In this document: positions 60,789-64,000 of the stretch, one piece after another | Position numbering within the stretch: position 1 is the first letter of the stretch | How the letters are laid out: every line of letters starts with the position of its first letter | Assembly: GCF_013377235.1 (NCBI RefSeq) | Contig: NZ_CP016226.1 | Coordinates: 1,488,001 to 1,552,000, forward strand | Length of the DNA stretch: 64,000 nucleotides | From: Mannheimia varigena | GTDB lineage: Bacteria > Pseudomonadota > Gammaproteobacteria > Enterobacterales > Pasteurellaceae | Reading direction: 5' to 3' | The notes under the pieces: generated by a model | Database searches by the model: none | The model's input: only the letters and a program-made list of their open reading frames with translations | Told to the model about the DNA's origin: nothing | Program-made: the position numbers and the translations under genes

Positions 60789-62138
60789 ATGTTGCTTTTC
60801 ATTATGTTTGCCGCAATTTTATTATTGCTAATATTAATTATTAAATTCAAGGTTCACGCCTTTGTAGCTTTGATTATTGTGAGTTTACTCACTGCATTAG
60901 CTGCAGGTATTCCGGTGGACAAAATTTTACCAACCTTGCTTAACGGTTTTGGAAGTACATTAGCATCGGTCGCATTACTGGTTGGCTTAGGGGCGATGAT
61001 TGGTCGTTTACTTGAAATCACGGGTGGTGCAAAAGTATTGGCAGATACGCTTATCAACAAATTTGGTAAAGAGAAAGCGCCATTTGCATTGGGTGTGGCA
61101 TCATTGTTATTTGGTTTCCCGATTTTCTTTGATGCCGGTTTAGTAGTAATGTTGCCGATTATTTTTAGTGTAGCGAAACAATTTGGCGGTTCAGTATTGC
61201 GCTATGCCTTCCCCTCTGCAGGAGCATTTGCGGTAATGCACGCTTTTCTACCTCCACACCCGGGGCCGGTTGCTTCAGGCGATTTACTTGGAGTAAATAT
61301 GGGGTTGCTTGTGTTAGTTGGTTTAGTTTGTGCGATTCCGACATGGTACATCGGTACTTATATGTTCAGCCAATTTATCAGCAAACGCATTCATGTTGAT
61401 TTACCTAAAGCTTTCTTAAACGGATTATCAGCTAATGAGATGGCGGTACAAAATCCACCAAGTTTCGGTAAAGTACTAACGGTGTTATTACTGCCGATTA
61501 TCTTAATTTTATTCGATACAGGCTTAAATACGCTTTCTGTCGCGAAAGTAGTAGATGGTTCAGCAACTTGGGTACAAAGCCTACGTTTAATCGGAAAAAC
61601 ACCTGTTGCATTATTGATTACTCTGATTGTGGCGATTATTCTTCTGCGTGATAACCGTAGCCTAGACCAAATTGAGAAAATTTGTAACAACGCTCTTGGC
61701 CCAATCTGTGCGATTGTACTTGTAACCGGGGCAGGCGGAATGTTCGGTGGTGTGTTACGTGCAAGTGGTATTGGTGATGTATTATCAGCCATGATGGCTG
61801 ATACCGGTATGCCAATTGTTGTGGCTGCATTTATTATTGCAACGGTATTCCGTGTTGCACAGGGTTCGGCAACAGTGGCTTTAACTACAACAGCCGCGTT
61901 AATTGCTCCAATGGTAGCAGCTGCAACAGATTTAAGTCAGTTTGATCTCTGTTTTATTGTGATTTCCATTGCTTCAGGTGCAACCGTGCTTTCTCATGTA
62001 AACGACTCCGGCTTCTGGCTTATCGGCCGTTTCCTTGAAATGGACGAGAAAACTACACTTAAAACTTGGACAATGCTTGAAACCTCAATCGGTTTAACCG
62101 GTTTCGCATGTGCATTAATTGGGAGCTGGTTACTCTAA
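60789..62138 (+). CDS. gntT: Gluconate:proton symporter, GntP family
   Basis: Inner-membrane importer of gluconate. ATG 60789 (MLLFIMFAAILLLL) follows TGGAG by 8 bases and is preferred to ATG 60753, which lies in the operator. The 449 residues contain about 12 hydrophobic segments with the GntP motifs GFGSTLASVALLVGLGAMIG (about 52-71), FFDAGLVVMLPI, HAFLPPHPGPVA and SHVNDSGFWLIGRFL. Sugar-acid relatives exist, but the GntR operators and gntK support gluconate. The allele number (GntT, GntU or GntP) is arbitrary. Confidence 0.9.
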   Translation: MLLFIMFAAILLLLILIIKFKVHAFVALIIVSLLTALAAGIPVDKILPTLLNGFGSTLASVALLVGLGAMIGRLLEITGGAKVLADTLINKFGKEKAPFALGVASLLFGFPIFFDAGLVVMLPIIFSVAKQFGGSVLRYAFPSAGAFAVMHAFLPPHPGPVASGDLLGVNMGLLVLVGLVCAIPTWYIGTYMFSQFISKRIHVDLPKAFLNGLSANEMAVQNPPSFGKVLTVLLLPIILILFDTGLNTLSVAKVVDGSATWVQSLRLIGKTPVALLITLIVAIILLRDNRSLDQIEKICNNALGPICAIVLVTGAGGMFGGVLRASGIGDVLSAMMADTGMPIVVAAFIIATVFRVAQGSATVALTTTAALIAPMVAAATDLSQFDLCFIVISIASGATVLSHVNDSGFWLIGRFLEMDEKTTLKTWTMLETSIGLTGFACALIGSWLL

Positions 62139-62149
62139 TTTAATTCTTA

Positions 62150-62205
62150 CAAGCGGTCGATTTTCTTCAGAATTTTGCAAAATAGATAGGAAAATCGACC
62201 GCTTG
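62150..62205. terminator. Inverted uptake-signal terminator after gntT
   Basis: ACAAGCGGTCGATTTTC and GAAAATCGACCGCTTGT pair perfectly (17 bp) around a TTCAGAATTTTGCAAAATAGATAG centre, followed by six or more T residues. Confidence 0.85.
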
Positions 62206-62294
62206 TTTTTTTATATAACTATTGGAATTTTCCCTTTAATTGGAGTAGATTATAGACGTTCCGTTCTATTTTTAATCATTTAACAGGAGTGATT

Positions 62295-63740
62295 ATGCCA
62301 AACACCCAATTTTCTTTACTGGATTTTAGAGCCTATATCAACGGTGAGTTTGTCGAAGGCAAGAAAACCTTTGAGGTTACTAATCCAACCACTGGCGAGG
62401 TAATCGGCAAGGTTGCAGATTTAGGGGCGGAAGACGCTCATTTAGCGATTGAAAAAGCGGTCATCGCACAGAAAAAATGGCAAGCACTGTTACCAAAAGA
62501 GAGAGCAGCAATTTTACGCAAATGGTTTGATCTCATTATACAAAATAAAGAAGAGCTAGCTCAAATTTTGAGTTTGGAACAAGGCAAGCCGATTGCCGAA
62601 AGCCTTACTGAAATTACCTATGGGGCAAGTTTTGTTGAGTTTTATGCGGAAGAGTGCAAACGGATTTATGGCGATGTATTGCCACAAGATAAGCCTGATC
62701 ATCGCTTAATGGTCATCAAGCAGCCGATTGGCGTGGTGGCGGCAATTACTCCGTGGAACTTTCCGAATGCGATGATTACTCGTAAAGCTGCCCCAGCGTT
62801 AGCAGCCGGCTGTGCGATTGTTTTCAAACCTGCGGCAGAAACACCATTTTCTGCAATAGCTTTAGCAAAGTTAGCCGAACAGGCAGGCATTCCAGCAGGC
62901 GTGTTTAACATTGTTACTGCAGAGAAATCGGAAGATATCGGTAAGGAATTAACTACTAATCCAAGCGTGCGAAAAGTAACCTTCACAGGTTCAACTCGTG
63001 TTGGTAAGATTTTGATGGAGCAATCAGCAAGCACCGTTAAAAAATTAGCCTTAGAATTGGGAGGCAATGCCCCAGCAATCGTGTTTGATGATGCAGATTT
63101 AGACAAAGCGGTTGAGGGAGTGTTTGCCTCAAAATTCCGTAATGCAGGGCAGACCTGCGTCTGTGCTAACCGCATTTATGTACAAGCGGGCATTTATGAG
63201 CAATTTCTTGCAAAATTCCAACAAAAAGTCGAACAGATTAAACTCGGTGCACCAAACGAACCAAATGTTACAATGGGGGCGTTGATTAGCAAACGTGCTC
63301 TTGAAAAAGTGGAAGAGCATATTGAAAATGCACTTTCTCTTGGTGCTGAGTTAGTAATGGGGGGTAAACGCCATGAGCTTGGTAGCACATTCTTCCAACC
63401 AACTATTTTGAAAAATGTCACGCAAGAGATGAAAGTAGCTCGAGAGGAAACTTTTGCACCACTTGCTCCAATTTTCAAATTTGAAACAGAAGAGGAAGTT
63501 ATCCAATGGGCAAATGACACCGAGTTTGGCTTAGCTTCTTATCTCTTTAGTGAGAATCTTTCACGCATTTGGCGAGTATCTGAGCAGTTGGAATACGGCA
63601 TTGTTGGCATAAATGAAGGGCTGATCAGCAACGAACTTGCTCCATTTGGCGGTGTGAAAGAGTCTGGTATCGGACGAGAAGGCTCAAAATACGGCTTAGA
63701 TGAGTTTTTAGAGATGAAATATCTTTGTATGAAGATTTAG
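62295..63740 (+). CDS. gabD: NAD(P)-dependent succinate-semialdehyde dehydrogenase, GabD-like
   Basis: Aldehyde dehydrogenase expected to oxidise succinate semialdehyde to succinate. ATG 62295 after CAGGAG is preferred to an in-frame GTG at 62289 that overlaps the ribosome site; length is 481 residues. Motifs: TPWNFPNAMITRKAAPALAAG (about 143-163), FTGSTRVGK in the cofactor site, catalytic Glu in LELGGNAP and catalytic Cys in NAGQTCVCANR. The end FLEMKYLCMKI fits GabD. Because iolB lies just beyond, an iolA-type role was considered, but the sequence does not look like IolA. Confidence 0.88.
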   Translation: MPNTQFSLLDFRAYINGEFVEGKKTFEVTNPTTGEVIGKVADLGAEDAHLAIEKAVIAQKKWQALLPKERAAILRKWFDLIIQNKEELAQILSLEQGKPIAESLTEITYGASFVEFYAEECKRIYGDVLPQDKPDHRLMVIKQPIGVVAAITPWNFPNAMITRKAAPALAAGCAIVFKPAAETPFSAIALAKLAEQAGIPAGVFNIVTAEKSEDIGKELTTNPSVRKVTFTGSTRVGKILMEQSASTVKKLALELGGNAPAIVFDDADLDKAVEGVFASKFRNAGQTCVCANRIYVQAGIYEQFLAKFQQKVEQIKLGAPNEPNVTMGALISKRALEKVEEHIENALSLGAELVMGGKRHELGSTFFQPTILKNVTQEMKVAREETFAPLAPIFKFETEEEVIQWANDTEFGLASYLFSENLSRIWRVSEQLEYGIVGINEGLISNELAPFGGVKESGIGREGSKYGLDEFLEMKYLCMKI

Positions 63741-63743
63741 GAG

Positions 63744-63771
63744 AAAGGGACGCGATGCGTCCCTTTGTTTT
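63744..63771 (+). terminator. Terminator after gabD
   Basis: AAAGGGACGC-GAT-GCGTCCCTTT is a perfect 10-bp stem followed by GTTTTG. Confidence 0.88.
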
Positions 63772-63802
63772 GCAATATTTCTGAGAAATATGACCGCTTG
63801 TA

Positions 63803-64000
63803 TTATTCAAATTTTGTTTTATAGGCTTCACTATTTACCCATAAATGATCTTCTTCCCAAGTGAATTTCCATTTGCGAACAGGGCCAGCCATTACATTGA
63901 GATAGTAATTGTCATAACCTGCAATAGTGGCAACTGGGTGGTAGCCTTTTGGTACTTTTACTACGTTCTTATCATAAACTGCCATACACTCGTCTAGCGT
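63803..64000 (-). CDS. iolB: 5-deoxy-glucuronate isomerase IolB, C-terminal part
   Basis: Isomerase of myo-inositol catabolism. Only the last 65 codons are in the window; the frame is open at the right edge, and the ATG at 63985 is internal. The text TLDECMAVYDKNVVKVPKGYHPV and AGYDNYYLNVMAGPVRKWKFTW is the characteristic IolB C-terminus with the cupin metal-site region. It suggests that an iol cluster continues beyond the window on the minus strand. Confidence 0.88.
   Translation of the reverse strand, partial: TLDECMAVYDKNVVKVPKGYHPVATIAGYDNYYLNVMAGPVRKWKFTWEEDHLWVNSEAYKTKFE

Noticed and set aside
62295..63740. Methylmalonate-semialdehyde dehydrogenase (IolA) because of nearby iolB
   Set aside because: The sequence, including the NAGQTCVCANR and FLEMKYLC regions, matches the GabD group, and it is on the opposite strand from iolB.

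Overview
The window is chromosomal DNA from a member of the Pasteurellaceae, most likely the genus Mannheimia. Three things point there: a complete four-gene RTX leukotoxin operon (lktC-lktA-lktB-lktD) whose products read as Mannheimia/Bibersteinia leukotoxin proteins; many copies of the ACAAGCGGT-type DNA uptake signal, often as inverted pairs serving as terminators; and AT-rich housekeeping genes typical of the family. The species is not decided here. LktA starts MGNKLTNISTNLK rather than the classical M. haemolytica A1 start as I remember it, so a relative such as M. varigena, M. glucosida or M. granulomatis is possible (inference).

Layout. 1-4 kb: glycerol-phosphate use (partial FAD glycerol-3-phosphate dehydrogenase, glpT, glpQ). 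4-8.3 kb: an afuABC-type ABC importer on the minus strand with a perfect CRP site, better explained as a sugar-phosphate importer than an iron importer. 8.5-11.5 kb: a glycine-zipper lipoprotein, a DeoR-type regulator and glmS. 11.7-20.2 kb: the spc and alpha ribosomal-protein operons from rplN to rplQ, without the S10 operon that normally precedes them. 20.4-25.3 kb: ffh, a probable small RNA, a tandemly duplicated tRNA-Phe/tRNA-Asn transcription unit, and mutY-yggX-mltC. 25.4-30.6 kb: a YaeR-like VOC protein, a drug/metabolite exporter, sfsA, heat-shock-promoted hslV-hslU, and a VirK/YbjX-like (DUF535) gene. 30.9-38 kb: the leukotoxin operon. 38-41.6 kb: a structured leader, a ZnuD-like zinc TonB receptor and a decayed IS3-family element. 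41.8-48 kb: glpFK, crcB, a Dcu transporter, dapF, a small hydrolase and an SMR pump. 48-59 kb: a xylose regulon (xylAB, xylFGH, an MFS sugar porter, an aldo/keto reductase, xylR). 59-64 kb: a gluconate regulon (gntR, gntK, gntT), a GabD-like dehydrogenase and the 3' end of iolB.

How it works together. Apart from the ribosomal block, most of the window is carbon scavenging under catabolite control. I find CRP sites in front of glpT, afuA, glpF, xylF, the MFS porter and the gntK/gntT divergence. Glycerol, glycerol-phosphate, probably hexose-phosphates, xylose and gluconate would be imported and fed to central metabolism. Pathogenesis functions (leukotoxin, zinc piracy) sit together at 30.9-41 kb between housekeeping genes.

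I found no clearly new multi-gene system. The least explained signals are the probable small RNA near 21.9 kb, the mutually exclusive hairpins before rplN, the tRNA-Asn-like structured element at 38.15-38.23 kb, and the near-duplicate xylose promoter at 51.08 and 55.04 kb.
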